Positions 1 through 8,164 of a DNA stretch of 64,000 nt are shown one piece after another. The notes beneath the pieces were generated by a model, which did not search any database, had not been told where the DNA came from, and worked only from the letters and a program-made list of their open reading frames with translations. The DNA comes from CAVAWX01 sp963614215 (GTDB taxonomy: Bacteria; Actinomycetota; Coriobacteriia; Coriobacteriales; QAMH01), in assembly GCA_963614215.1 (NCBI GenBank), contig CAVECB010000006.1, positions 6,411 to 70,410 of the forward strand, in the 5' to 3' direction. Position numbers and translations under genes: made by a program. Each line of letters starts with the position of its first letter. Position 1 is the stretch's first letter.

Positions 1-78
1 CAGCGTGGCCACCTGGTCGTGCTTGGTGCCGATAGCGCTTTTCACCTGCGTGACGCGCAGGGTCTTCTTCTCTGCCAT
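1..78 (-). CDS. rpmD: 50S ribosomal protein L30 (3' end beyond window)
   Basis: Partial gene: only the first 26 codons lie in the window, reading MAEKKTLRVTQVKSAIGTKH and onward. The TLRVTQVKSAIG stretch is the usual L30 amino terminus, and the place directly after rpsE is the normal one in the spc operon. The ATG follows the rpsE stop codon with no gap (TAA then ATG), so translation is probably coupled. L30 is a small protein of the large subunit. Confidence 0.9.
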   Translation of the reverse strand, partial: MAEKKTLRVTQVKSAIGTKHDQVATL

Positions 79-627
79 TTATCCGACCTTCTTCCCGTAC
101 ATGGCGGCGATGGTCACGCCGCGGCGGTCTGCGACCTGCTGGGGGCTTTGCAGCTGCTTCATGCCCTCGGCTGCCGCCTTCACCATGTTCATCGGGTTGT
201 CCGTGCCAAGGCTTTTCGCCAGCACGTCTTTGACCCCGGCGAGCTCGAAGAGCGCGCGCACCGGGCCGCCGGCGATGACGCCGGTACCCTCGGTGGCGGG
301 CTTGATCAGCACGCGGCCCGCGGAGTAGGCGCCCATGACCTCGTGGGGAACCGTGCCCGACTCGGTGAGGGGCACCTTGAACATGTTTTTCTTCGCGTCT
401 TCGACGCCCTTGCTGATGGCGATGGGCACCTCGGCGGACTTGCCCATCCCGACGCCGACGTTTCCGTTGCGGTCGCCCACGACCACGAGGGCGGTCAGGC
501 CGAAGCGGCGGCCACCCTTGACCACCTTGGACACGCGGTTGATGAAGACCACGCGCTCTTCAAGCTCGGGGACGGCGGGATTCGCGTCGCGCTTGTTCCT
601 GTTCTTGCTGTTGGACCTGTTCGGCAT
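79..627 (-). CDS. rpsE: 30S ribosomal protein S5
   Basis: 182 residues. The S5 double-stranded-RNA-binding domain begins near residue 23 (ELEERVVFINRVSKVVKGGR), followed by the glycine-rich GDRNGNVGVGMGKS segment and the C-terminal S5 domain ending in the typical VADRRGV. S5 sits on the 30S subunit and contributes to decoding fidelity. The first 20 residues are a basic tail (NRSNSKNRNKRD). The gene lies between rplR and rpmD in spc-operon order and abuts rpmD. Confidence 0.97.
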   Translation of the reverse strand: MPNRSNSKNRNKRDANPAVPELEERVVFINRVSKVVKGGRRFGLTALVVVGDRNGNVGVGMGKSAEVPIAISKGVEDAKKNMFKVPLTESGTVPHEVMGAYSAGRVLIKPATEGTGVIAGGPVRALFELAGVKDVLAKSLGTDNPMNMVKAAAEGMKQLQSPQQVADRRGVTIAAMYGKKVG

Positions 628-645
628 AAGCTCTGCTCTCCCTTT

Positions 646-1008
646 CTAGAATTTCAAGCCTGCCTCGCGGGCTGCATCCGCGAGCGCCTTGACCCGTCCG
701 TGATAGATATGCCCGCCGCGGTCGAAGACGACCTCTTCGATCTGGGCCTCGACGGCGCGCTGGCCGACGAGCTTGCCCACCTCTTGGGCGCCGGCCACGT
801 TCGAGCCGCTCTTGCCCGCGAGGCTTTTGTCCAGAGACGACGCGCTGACGATGGTGGTGCCTGCCACGTCGTCGATGAGCTGGGCGTAGATGTGCTTGTT
901 GGAACGCGTGACGCACAGGCGCGGACGCGACGCGGTGCCGGACACCTTGCCGCGCACACGGCGCTGGCGGCGCCGATGCTGTTCCTTCTTTTTCTTAAGG
1001 CTGTCCAT
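646..1008 (-). CDS. rplR: 50S ribosomal protein L18
   Basis: 120 residues, the normal size for bacterial L18. The protein opens with a very basic stretch (KKKKEQHRRRQRRVRGKVSG) and carries the family signatures RPRLCVTRSNKHIYAQ and the C-terminal FDRGGHIYHGRVKALADAAREAGL. L18 binds 5S rRNA and helps place it on the 50S subunit. It follows rplF and precedes rpsE by 18 bases. Confidence 0.97.
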   Translation of the reverse strand: MDSLKKKKEQHRRRQRRVRGKVSGTASRPRLCVTRSNKHIYAQLIDDVAGTTIVSASSLDKSLAGKSGSNVAGAQEVGKLVGQRAVEAQIEEVVFDRGGHIYHGRVKALADAAREAGLKF

Positions 1009-1068
1009 GTCTTCTCATAACTCCTCGAATATGACCGCGGTGAAACCCGCGGCATGCCTTCACGCGCC

Positions 1069-1605
1069 TTACGCGCCTGCCTTGCCTTCCTTGCGGCGGA
1101 TGTGCTCGCCTTGGTAGCGCACGCCCTTGCCCTTGTAGGGCTCGGGGGGACGGAAGGCGCGCACGTCGGCAGCCGTCTGGCCGACGAGCTGCTTGTCGAT
1201 GCCCTTCACGTGGACGATGGTCGTCTCGGGGCACTCGAACTCGATGCCCTCGGGCGGCTCGAGCGTGACGGGATGCGAAAAGCCCAGCGTCATCTCCAAG
1301 GTCTTGCCCTTGAGGGATGCGCGGTAGCCCACGCCCTGCAGCTCCAGCGTCTTCACATAGCCTTCAGTCACGCCAACGACCATGTTGTTGATGAGGGTGC
1401 GGGTCAGGCCGTGCAGCGAGCGGCTTTCGCGCTCGTCGTCCGGACGGCTGACGGTGATGCCCTCTTCGCCCTGCTCGATTTTCAGCTTCTCGGAAAAGCT
1501 TTGCGTCAGCTCTCCTTTAGGCCCTTTCACGGTGACGGTGCTGCCGTCGATCTTCACGTCGACGCCCGCAGGAACCGGAACGGGCAACTTGCCAATACGC
1601 GACAT
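1069..1605 (-). CDS. rplF: 50S ribosomal protein L6
   Basis: 178 residues, close to the usual 177-180. MSRIGKLPVPVPAGV is the canonical start. Two L6 repeats follow, and the C-terminal signature PPEPYKGKGVRYQGE is intact. L6 binds 23S rRNA near the sarcin-ricin loop. The ATG is preceded by an AGGAGC ribosome-binding site. About 60 bases separate it from rplR downstream, with no sign of another gene. Confidence 0.98.
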   Translation of the reverse strand: MSRIGKLPVPVPAGVDVKIDGSTVTVKGPKGELTQSFSEKLKIEQGEEGITVSRPDDERESRSLHGLTRTLINNMVVGVTEGYVKTLELQGVGYRASLKGKTLEMTLGFSHPVTLEPPEGIEFECPETTIVHVKGIDKQLVGQTAADVRAFRPPEPYKGKGVRYQGEHIRRKEGKAGA

Positions 1606-1630
1606 AAGATGTGCTCCTTTCTCGGTTCGT

Positions 1631-2026
1631 CTACCAGATGTAGGCCAAGACCTCGCCGCCGACGCCTGCCAGGCGCGCGTCGCGGTCGGTCATGACGCCT
1701 TTGGAGGTGGATATGACAGCGCAGCCCAGGCCGCCCAGCACGCGGGGCAGCTCGTCGGCGTGCGCGTAGATGCGCAGGCCGGGCTTGGAGATGCGGCGGA
1801 TGCCGCGGATGGTGCGCTCGCGCTTCGGGCCGTACTTCAGCGAGATGACGAGCTCGTCTTGGGGGGCCTTGGCCTGGACCTCGTAGTCGGCGATGTAGCC
1901 CTCTTCTTTCATGACGCGGGCAATCTCGACGAGCTTCTTGCTCGACGGCATGCTCACCTGCTCTTTTTCCGCAGAGTTGGCGTTGCGGATGCGCGTCAAC
2001 ATATCTGCGATGGTGTCTGTGGTCAT
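1631..2026 (-). CDS. rpsH: 30S ribosomal protein S8
   Basis: 131 residues, standard size. The start MTTDTIADMLTRIRNAN and the C-terminal GVMTDRDARLAGVGGEVLAYIW are both diagnostic of S8. The protein binds the central domain of 16S rRNA and in many bacteria also acts as translational repressor of the spc operon. It lies between rpsN and rplF in canonical order. Confidence 0.98.
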   Translation of the reverse strand: MTTDTIADMLTRIRNANSAEKEQVSMPSSKKLVEIARVMKEEGYIADYEVQAKAPQDELVISLKYGPKRERTIRGIRRISKPGLRIYAHADELPRVLGGLGCAVISTSKGVMTDRDARLAGVGGEVLAYIW

Positions 2027-2132
2027 TCAAATGCTCCTTATGGTTCGTTGATGACTGTTCGCGTGCGGTTCGCCACGACCCGTAGCCGCGGCGCCTTCAC
2101 ATGACAGCCCGGTCTAGATCCGAGCAGGTCTC

Positions 2133-2318
2133 TTACCAAGAGGCCTTGCGGACGCCGGGTAGCTCGCCTTTCAGTGCCATCTCGCGCAGGCACACGCGGC
2201 ACAGCCCGAACTTGCGGTACACCGAATGCGGACGCCCGCAGCGGCTGCAGCGGGTGTAGGCGCGGGTGGAGTACTTCGGTTCGCGCTTCGCCTTGGCGAT
2301 CATCGATTTCTTTGCCAA
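2133..2318 (-). CDS. rpsN: 30S ribosomal protein S14 type Z (zinc-binding)
   Basis: 61 residues, the short zinc form of S14. Two CxxC pairs at about residues 24-27 (CSRC) and 40-43 (CRVC) make the zinc site, and the sequence closes with the usual ELPGVRKASW. Long S14 forms lack these cysteines, so this is the Zn-dependent C+ type. It sits between rplE and rpsH in the spc operon. Confidence 0.97.
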   Translation of the reverse strand: MAKKSMIAKAKREPKYSTRAYTRCSRCGRPHSVYRKFGLCRVCLREMALKGELPGVRKASW

Positions 2319-2401
2319 AACTTGCCTCCTTATCGCCTTCGGCGGCCCTCCTTTTTTAGGCCGCCGTTAAAGCCTTTCTCGATGGATGGGCCGCTTAAAG
2401 T

Positions 2402-2953
2402 CTAGCGGCTCTCCTTGAACGGGAAACCGAACGCCTTGAGCAGGGCGCGTCCGGCCTCGTCGGTGGTCGCCGTCGTGACGATGGTGATGTCCATGCCGCG
2501 GGTGCGGTCCACCTGGTCGTACTCGATCTCGGGGAAGATCAGCTGCTCGGTCACGCCCATGGAGTAGTTGCCGTGGCCGTCGAAGCTATCGGGGTTCATG
2601 CCGCGAAAGTCGCGGATGCGCGGGATGGCCAAAGAGACCAGACGGTCGAAGAACTCGTACATGCGGTCGCCGCGCAGCGTGACCTTGGCGCCGATGGCCT
2701 GGCCTTTGCGCAGGTGGAAGGTCGCGATGGACTTCTTCGCGTGGCAGATCATGGGCTGCTGGCCAGTGATCTGGCGCAGGTCGGCGACGGCGCCGTCGAT
2801 TTGCTTGGAGTCCGTGGCGGCGATGCCGACGCCCATGTTCACGACAATCTTTTCCAGCTTGGGCACGTTGTTCACGTTGTCGCAGCCCAGCTCGGACTCG
2901 AGCTTGGCCAAAATCTCGTTTTTGTACTTTTCCCTCAAACGCGGTGTTGCCAT
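2402..2953 (-). CDS. rplE: 50S ribosomal protein L5
   Basis: 183 residues, the expected size. MATPRLREKYKNEI is the typical start, followed by NVPKLEKIVVNMGVG and the C-terminal GMDITIVTTATTDEEA-like segment ending in FGFPFKE. L5 binds 5S rRNA and contacts the P-site tRNA. Its neighbours rplX and rpsN are in canonical order. Confidence 0.98.
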   Translation of the reverse strand: MATPRLREKYKNEILAKLESELGCDNVNNVPKLEKIVVNMGVGIAATDSKQIDGAVADLRQITGQQPMICHAKKSIATFHLRKGQAIGAKVTLRGDRMYEFFDRLVSLAIPRIRDFRGMNPDSFDGHGNYSMGVTEQLIFPEIEYDQVDRTRGMDITIVTTATTDEAGRALLKAFGFPFKESR

Positions 2954-3082
2954 GTTGCTTTCCCACTCCTTTAAATCCGGGGTTTCAGGCGGGGTTTCCG
3001 ACCTCGCCCCCTCACGAGCCGCGCCTTATGGGATGGACGCGGACGTGAGGGCCTTTTCCTCATCGACTAAAAGCGTGCGCCT

Positions 3083-3400
3083 CTAGTCGATGTCTTTGCC
3101 GCACTTCTTGCAGGTGCGCACTTTGTTCTTGCCGTCGTGCTTGACGCCCACGCGGGTGGGCAGCCCGCAATGCGGGCACACGAGCATGACGTTGGAGGCG
3201 TCGATGGGCGCCTCGCGCTCCTCAATGCCGCCGCTGGGGTTTTGCTGCGTGGGGCGCAAGGCCTTGTGCACGATGTTGGCGCCGGAAACCAGCACGCGGC
3301 GCTTGGCCGGCTGGCAGGACAGCACCTCGCCCTCGTGGCCGGCGTCCTTGCCCGTGATGACCTTGACCTTGTCGCCGGTCTTGATGTTCATGCTGCTCAT
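3083..3400 (-). CDS. rplX: 50S ribosomal protein L24 with cysteine pairs near the C-terminus
   Basis: 105 residues. The KOW motif lies near residues 6-33 (KTGDKVKVITGKDAGHEGEV). L24 initiates 50S assembly by binding the 5' domain of 23S rRNA. The C-terminal part carries CPHC and CKKC (about residues 76-79 and 98-101), which resemble a zinc site; some bacterial L24 proteins have such pairs and others do not. Zinc binding is inferred from the cysteine spacing only. Confidence 0.96.
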   Translation of the reverse strand: MSSMNIKTGDKVKVITGKDAGHEGEVLSCQPAKRRVLVSGANIVHKALRPTQQNPSGGIEEREAPIDASNVMLVCPHCGLPTRVGVKHDGKNKVRTCKKCGKDID

Positions 3401-3418
3401 ATCTCGTCCACGCCTCCT

Positions 3419-3787
3419 CTACAGCGTCTCGGGGGCCAAAGAGACGATGCGCAGGTAGCGCTTCTCGCGCAGCTCGCGGGCCACCGGCCCGAAGATGCGC
3501 GTGCCGCGCGGGGCGCCCGCGTTGTCCACGAGCACGGCTGCGTTCTCGTCAAACTTGATGTAGGAGCCGTCCTTGCGGCGGACTTCCTTTTTCACCCTGA
3601 CGACGACGCAGCGCACCACGTCGCCCTTCTTCACCTGGCCGTTGGGGATTGCCTCCTGCACGGCGCACATGATGGTGTCGCCCAGCCCCGCGTAGCGGCG
3701 CTTCGAGCCGCCCAGAACCTTGATGCAACGCACCTTGCGCGCGCCGCTGTTGTCCGCGACGGTCAGCATGGTCTGCATTTGAATCAT
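3419..3787 (-). CDS. rplN: 50S ribosomal protein L14
   Basis: 122 residues, exactly the standard length. MIQMQTMLTVADNSGARK at the start, GDVVRCVVVRVKKEVRRKDG in the middle and IFGPVARELREKRYLRIVSLAPE at the end are textbook L14. The protein takes part in the intersubunit bridge with 16S rRNA. It lies between rpsQ and rplX. Confidence 0.98.
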   Translation of the reverse strand: MIQMQTMLTVADNSGARKVRCIKVLGGSKRRYAGLGDTIMCAVQEAIPNGQVKKGDVVRCVVVRVKKEVRRKDGSYIKFDENAAVLVDNAGAPRGTRIFGPVARELREKRYLRIVSLAPETL

Positions 3788-3824
3788 TGCGTCTTTATCC
3801 TTTCTTCGCCTAGGCGCCGCTTAG

Positions 3825-4091
3825 CTACTTGGCCTTCTCGACGATCTCGACCAGGCGCCAGCGCTTGGTCTTGGACAGGGGGCGCGTCTCCATGATGCGC
3901 ACCGTGTCGCCCACGCCGGCCTCGTTGTTCTCGTCGTGCGCATGCAGCTTCTTGGAGCTGTTCATCATCTTGCCGTAGACGCGGTGCGGCTTGCGCTCGC
4001 GAATCTGGACGATGATGGTCTTGTCGTTGGCCGCAGAGACGACGACGCCCTGGCGGACCTTGCGATTGTTGCGCTCTTGCGTTTCACTCAT
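3825..4091 (-). CDS. rpsQ: 30S ribosomal protein S17
   Basis: 88 residues. The OB-fold signature runs from RQGVVVSAANDKTIIVQI to the C-terminal GDTVRIMETRPLSKTKRWRL, both diagnostic for S17. It binds the 5' domain of 16S rRNA. It follows rpmC by about 22 bases and precedes rplN. Confidence 0.97.
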   Translation of the reverse strand: MSETQERNNRKVRQGVVVSAANDKTIIVQIRERKPHRVYGKMMNSSKKLHAHDENNEAGVGDTVRIMETRPLSKTKRWRLVEIVEKAK

Positions 4092-4113
4092 CGCTTATTC
4101 GTCCCCTTTCTTC

Positions 4114-4326
4114 CTAGGACGCAGCGTCTGCTGCGGCGTTGATTTCCCTGGCACGCATCTCGGTGAGGATGCGGGCAATGTCCTTTTTCACGGTCTTGAC
4201 GCGCGCCGTGTTGTCCAACTGGCTCGTGGCCATCTGGAAGCGCAGGTTGAAGAGCTCGGAGCGGGACTCGTCCAGCTTCGTGGACAGATCCTCGCCGGAA
4301 AGCTCGCGGATTTCTGCCGGCTTCAT
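4114..4326 (-). CDS. rpmC: 50S ribosomal protein L29
   Basis: 70 residues. The start MKPAEIRELSGEDLSTKL and the RFQMATSQLDNTARVKTVKKDIAR-type helix are typical of L29, which lines the peptide exit tunnel opening. Its ATG shares one base with the stop codon of rplP (TAATG arrangement), suggesting translational coupling. Confidence 0.96.
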   Translation of the reverse strand: MKPAEIRELSGEDLSTKLDESRSELFNLRFQMATSQLDNTARVKTVKKDIARILTEMRAREINAAADAAS

Positions 4327-4871
4327 TACTTGTCAGCACCACCTTTCGCAGCAGCTGCTTCCTTCTCCGCCTCGTGCTCGGCCTCTTCTTCGGCCTCGAC
4401 AGCGCGCATGTGCGCGAACTCGGCGGCGTGCTCCTGGGCGAACTCGGCGGCGTGCTCGGCCGCGTGCTCTGCAAAGACCATCTTGCACTTGATGGGGAGC
4501 TTGTTGATCGCAAGGCGCATGGCCTCGCGGGCGACCTCGGGCTCGACGCCGTCGATCTCGAACATGATGCGGCCAGGCTTCACGACGGCCACCCACTCCT
4601 CGGGGTTGCCCTTGCCCTTGCCCATGCGGGTCTCGGCGGGCTTTTTGGTGATGGGCTTGTCGGGGAATATGGTGATCCACACGCGCCCGCCGCGCTTCAT
4701 GTAGCGCGTCATGGCGATACGCGCGGCCTCAATCTGGCGGTTGGTGATCCAGTGGCGCTCGAGAGCCTGGATGCCGTAGGAGCCGAAGTTGATCTTCGTG
4801 CCGCCCTTGGCCTGGCCTTTCATCGAGCCACGCTGCACCTTGCGGTGCCGTACACGTTTGGGCATCAACAT
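4326..4871 (-). CDS. rplP: 50S ribosomal protein L16 with a long acidic/alanine-rich C-terminal tail
   Basis: 181 residues, against about 137-140 for a typical L16. The core is normal: MLMPKRVRHRKVQRG at the start, the RYMKRGGRVWI and PDKPITKKPAETRMGKGKG segments, then AREAMRLAINKLPIKCKMV near residue 133. The remaining roughly 45 residues are a low-complexity tail with repeated EHAAEFAQEHAAEF units followed by a Glu/Ala/Lys-rich end. The tail is open to a stop that overlaps the rpmC start, so it is not a frame error at the gene end. The start overlaps the rpsC stop by one base. Confidence 0.95.
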   Translation of the reverse strand: MLMPKRVRHRKVQRGSMKGQAKGGTKINFGSYGIQALERHWITNRQIEAARIAMTRYMKRGGRVWITIFPDKPITKKPAETRMGKGKGNPEEWVAVVKPGRIMFEIDGVEPEVAREAMRLAINKLPIKCKMVFAEHAAEHAAEFAQEHAAEFAHMRAVEAEEEAEHEAEKEAAAAKGGADK

Positions 4872-5584
4872 TAGCCGTTGCTCCTCTCACGACGTCCGCG
4901 GCCGCGACGCTGCACGGAGCTGCCCTCGAGGGCAGGGTTGCTGCGCGTCTGGCCGGGGAGAACCTCGCCGTAGTACACCCACACCTTGATGCCGCACGAG
5001 CCCATCGTGGTGTTGGCGGTGGCGAATCCGTAATCGATCATCGCACGCAGGGTGTGCAGGGGCACGCGACCCTCGCGATACCACTCGCGGCGGCTCATCT
5101 CGGCACCGCCGAGGCGGCCCGAGCACTGGATGCGGATGCCCTTGGCGCCCGACTTGCGGGCAGATTGCACGGCCTTGCGCATCGCGCGGCGGAAAGCCAC
5201 GCGACCTTCGAGCTGCTCGGCGATGGACTGGGCGATGAGGTTGGCGTCCAGCTCGGGGCGCTTGACCTCGACGACCTCGACGGAAACCTTGGACTCCGGT
5301 CCTGCAATCTTTTGCAGCTCGTGGCGCAGGGCGTCGACCTCGGCGCCCTTCTTGCCGATGACGATGCCGGGGCGCGCGGTGGTCAAGACGACCTTGACCG
5401 TCTCGCCGGCGCGCTCAATCTCGATGCGCGACAGGGCGGCCGAGGCCAGCTTCTTTTCGATGTGCTGGCGAAGCTTGATGTCGTTTTCCAGCGTGGACGC
5501 GTAGTCCTTGCCGGCGTACCAGCGGCTACGCCAGTTCTCGGTGATGCCGAGGCGGAAACCCGTCGGCTTTACCTTCTGACCCAT
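4871..5584 (-). CDS. rpsC: 30S ribosomal protein S3
   Basis: 237 residues. MGQKVKPTGFRLGITENWRSRW is the canonical start. The KH domain carries the GRPGIVIGKKG-type loop (here ARPGIVIGKKGAEVD), and the C-terminal domain shows IRIQCSGRLGGAEMSRREWYREGRVPLHTLRA. S3 lines the mRNA entry channel and has helicase function there. It overlaps rplP by one base. Confidence 0.98.
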   Translation of the reverse strand: MGQKVKPTGFRLGITENWRSRWYAGKDYASTLENDIKLRQHIEKKLASAALSRIEIERAGETVKVVLTTARPGIVIGKKGAEVDALRHELQKIAGPESKVSVEVVEVKRPELDANLIAQSIAEQLEGRVAFRRAMRKAVQSARKSGAKGIRIQCSGRLGGAEMSRREWYREGRVPLHTLRAMIDYGFATANTTMGSCGIKVWVYYGEVLPGQTRSNPALEGSSVQRRGRGRRERSNG

Positions 5585-5587
5585 GCT

Positions 5588-5929
5588 CTAGGCCTCCTCT
5601 CGGTTCGCAACGACAATGGTGATGTGGCTCGTGCGCTTGTTGATCGGCGAAGCCGAGCCTTTGGCGCGCGGGCGGTAGCGCTTGATGGTGGGGCCTTCAT
5701 CGACGAAGGCGCGCTTCACCACGAGGTTTTCGGGACGCAGGCCGTGGGCGGTCTGCGCGTTGGCCGCGGCGGAGTTCAGCACCTTCAGCACGACCTCCGA
5801 GATGGCGCGCTCGGAAAAGCGCAGCGTCTCGATGGCGGCGGGCACCTCCTTGCCGCGAATCTGGTCGACGACCATGCGCGCCTTGCGGGGCGAGACGCGC
5901 ACGTATTTGGCGATTGCCTGGGATTCCAT
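5588..5929 (-). CDS. rplV: 50S ribosomal protein L22
   Basis: 113 residues, standard length. AKYVRVSPRKARMVVDQIRG and the C-terminal KRYRPRAKGSASPINKRTSHITIVV are diagnostic. L22 has a hairpin reaching into the exit tunnel. It stands three bases upstream of rpsC on the same transcript and 16 bases after rpsS. Confidence 0.98.
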   Translation of the reverse strand: MESQAIAKYVRVSPRKARMVVDQIRGKEVPAAIETLRFSERAISEVVLKVLNSAAANAQTAHGLRPENLVVKRAFVDEGPTIKRYRPRAKGSASPINKRTSHITIVVANREEA

Positions 5930-5945
5930 GCTCTCTCAACCCTTT

Positions 5946-6206
5946 CTAGTCTGCGCGGTGGCCGCGGAACGTGCGCGTAGGCGAGAACTCGCCCAGCTTG
6001 TGCCCGACCATGGACTCGGTGATGTAGACGGGGACGTGACGGCGCCCGTCGTGGACTGCGATCGTGTGGCCGACCATCTCGGGGAAGATGGTGGACGAAC
6101 GGCTCCATGTCTTGATGGCCTTCTTCTCGCCAGCCTCGTTCATCGCGACGATGCGCTCGAGGAGGCGCGGCTCGACATAGGGGCCTTTTTTGAGACTTCT
6201 GCTCAT
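5946..6206 (-). CDS. rpsS: 30S ribosomal protein S19
   Basis: 86 residues, slightly shorter than the common 92-93. MSRSLKKGPYVEPRLL and HDGRRHVPVYITESMVGHKLGEF are typical of S19. The protein ends at FRGHRAD, so the longer basic tail present in many homologues is reduced. S19 sits on the head of the 30S subunit with S13. Neighbours rplB and rplV are in canonical order. Confidence 0.97.
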   Translation of the reverse strand: MSRSLKKGPYVEPRLLERIVAMNEAGEKKAIKTWSRSSTIFPEMVGHTIAVHDGRRHVPVYITESMVGHKLGEFSPTRTFRGHRAD

Positions 6207-6232
6207 GTACTCTGCTCCTTTTTCTGCGCGCT

Positions 6233-7063
6233 CTATTTGCGGCGACGGCGGACGATGAGGCGGCTCGTCGCGTTCTTCGGGTTGCGGGTGCGATGGCCCT
6301 TGGCCGGCTGACCCCAGGGGCTGACCGGGTGACGGCCTGCGGTCTTGTTCTTGCCCTCGCCGCCACCGTGCGGGTGGTCGACGGGGTTCATGACGGTGCC
6401 GCGGACGGTCGGGCGCACGCCCATCCAGCGCTTGCGGCCGGCCTTGCCGATGTGGATGTTGGCGTGCTCGGCGTTGCCGACCTCGCCCACCGTGGCGCGG
6501 CAGTCCAGCAGCACGCGGCGCATCTCGGAAGAAGGCATGCGCAAAATGGCGTAGCCGCCCTCCTTGCCCATGAGCTGGATGGAGGTGCCGGCCGAACGAG
6601 CCATGGCGGCGCCGTGGCCGGGCTGGAACTCGACGGCGTGCACGAGCGTGCCAACGGGGATGTTTGCCAGGGGCAGCGCGTTGCCGGGCTTGATGTCGGC
6701 GTCCGGGCCGCTTTCCACGGTGTCGCCCACCTTCAGCCCCTTGGGGTGCAAGATGTAGGCCTTGGCGCCGTCGGCGTAGTGCAAAAGCGCGATGCGAGCC
6801 GAGCGGTTCGGGTCGTACTCGATCGTCGCGACCTTGGCCGGAACCCCGTCTTTCACGCGCTTGAAATCGATCTTGCGGTACTGGCGCTTGTGGCCACCGC
6901 CTTGGTGGCGGGTGGTAATGCGCCCGTAGCAGTTGCGGCCGGCCTTCTTAGGCAGCGGCTCGAGCAGCGACTTCTCGGGCTTGTCCGTCGTGATCTCCGC
7001 GAAGTCGGAGACCGTCTGGAAGCGACGACCCGCAGAAGTGGGCTTGTATTGCTTTACTCCCAT
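6233..7063 (-). CDS. rplB: 50S ribosomal protein L2
   Basis: 276 residues from the chosen start MGVKQYKPTSAGRR, which is the family length and is preceded by GAAGGAG seven bases upstream. An in-frame ATG 42 bases further upstream would add 14 residues with no family support. The RNA-binding GRITTRHQGGGHKR and the catalytic-centre segment MNPVDHPHGGGEGK, containing the conserved histidine, are intact. L2 is a core protein of the peptidyl transferase centre. Confidence 0.97.
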   Translation of the reverse strand: MGVKQYKPTSAGRRFQTVSDFAEITTDKPEKSLLEPLPKKAGRNCYGRITTRHQGGGHKRQYRKIDFKRVKDGVPAKVATIEYDPNRSARIALLHYADGAKAYILHPKGLKVGDTVESGPDADIKPGNALPLANIPVGTLVHAVEFQPGHGAAMARSAGTSIQLMGKEGGYAILRMPSSEMRRVLLDCRATVGEVGNAEHANIHIGKAGRKRWMGVRPTVRGTVMNPVDHPHGGGEGKNKTAGRHPVSPWGQPAKGHRTRNPKNATSRLIVRRRRK

Positions 7064-7239
7064 TCCAAAACTCCTTCGTGTCCGATTGCCGAAAACGCCT
7101 GCCATGGGAAGGGGAGGCGGTGCATCCTCCCGAGCAGGTTCGACCCCGGTCCTACCACGGCTCCGGGCGTTTTTCTTGAAGCGCCCGAAACCCTTTCAAC
7201 AAACCCGCCCCGTAGCACCCGGGGCGGGGACGTGCCGAA

Positions 7240-7527
7240 CTAGTCTTGCTCTGCGAACAGCTCGATGGAATCGCCGTCGACCAAGGTGACGACTGCCTTC
7301 TTCCACGTGCGCGTGCTCCCTTTCTGGTAGCGGACGCGCTTGGGCTTGGGCTTGACGTTGGAGGTGTTCACCTTCAGCACCGTGACGCCGAAAATTTCCT
7401 CGACGGCATGGGCGATCTCTATCTTGTTGGCGGCCTTTGCCACCTCGAAGGTGTAGCGGTTGAGCTCCTGCATGTCCATGGAGCGCTCGGAGATGACCGG
7501 GCGGATGATGATGTCGCGTGCCAGCAT
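7240..7527 (-). CDS. rplW: 50S ribosomal protein L23
   Basis: 95 residues. The start DIIIRPVISERSMDMQELNR and the KANKIEIAHAVEEIFGV segment are typical of L23, which borders the exit tunnel and docks trigger factor and SRP. The ATG overlaps the rplD stop by one base. A 176-base gap follows before rplB with no visible gene. Confidence 0.97.
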   Translation of the reverse strand: MLARDIIIRPVISERSMDMQELNRYTFEVAKAANKIEIAHAVEEIFGVTVLKVNTSNVKPKPKRVRYQKGSTRTWKKAVVTLVDGDSIELFAEQD

Positions 7528-8150
7528 TACTGCAACACCCCCTCGACGTACTTGGCGGCGTTTTGGCTCATGACGAGCGCGCCGCAGTCGAGCAAATCGA
7601 GCGTGTTGGCCTCGCTGGCGCCGATGACGCGCACCTTTTCGACATTGCGGAAGGACAAAAACGCGTTCACGTCGTCGTCGTCGACCACGACGGTCGTGCG
7701 GCCGGAGACCCCGAGAGCCTTCAAGAAGGCGACGGCGTCTTTGGTGCAGGGCTTGTCGAAGGAAAACTCCTTCACAACAAACAGCTCGTCGTCGGCTGCC
7801 TTGCCGGAGAGCGCCGAGCGCATGGCCAGCTTGACGACCTTGCCCGGCACCTTGAAGGCGTACGAGCGGGGATGCGGCCCGAAGACCACGCCGCCGTGGC
7901 GGAACTGCGCCGCGCGGGTCGTGCCCTGGCGTGCGCGACCGGTGCCCTTCTGGCGGAACGGCTTGCGGCCGCCGCCGGAGACGCCGGAGCGGGTGAGGGT
8001 GGAATGCGTGCCCTGGCGACGCGCGGCCTGCTGGCTGCGGACGACCTGGTGCATCGCGTGGGTGTTGGGCTCGATGGCAAAGACCGCGTCTGCCAGCGAA
8101 AGCGAGCCGGCGGCCTTGCCCTTGGAGTCGACCATCTTGATATCTGCCAT
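7527..8150 (-). CDS. rplD: 50S ribosomal protein L4
   Basis: 207 residues, standard size. The long tunnel loop has the expected basic sequence (GTHSTLTRSGVSGGGRKP, then RQKGTGRARQGTTRAAQFRHGG). In many bacteria L4 also represses its own S10 operon. It follows rplC by 14 bases and is coupled to rplW. Confidence 0.97.
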   Translation of the reverse strand: MADIKMVDSKGKAAGSLSLADAVFAIEPNTHAMHQVVRSQQAARRQGTHSTLTRSGVSGGGRKPFRQKGTGRARQGTTRAAQFRHGGVVFGPHPRSYAFKVPGKVVKLAMRSALSGKAADDELFVVKEFSFDKPCTKDAVAFLKALGVSGRTTVVVDDDDVNAFLSFRNVEKVRVIGASEANTLDLLDCGALVMSQNAAKYVEGVLQ

Positions 8151-8164
8151 GATCTACTCCTCCT

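Noticed and set aside
19..1020. Long plus-strand open frames through the ribosomal protein operon (also at 5054-5980, 6293-7243, 7246-8220)
   Set aside because: They run antisense to unmistakable ribosomal protein genes and arise from the high GC content; their translations have no family features.
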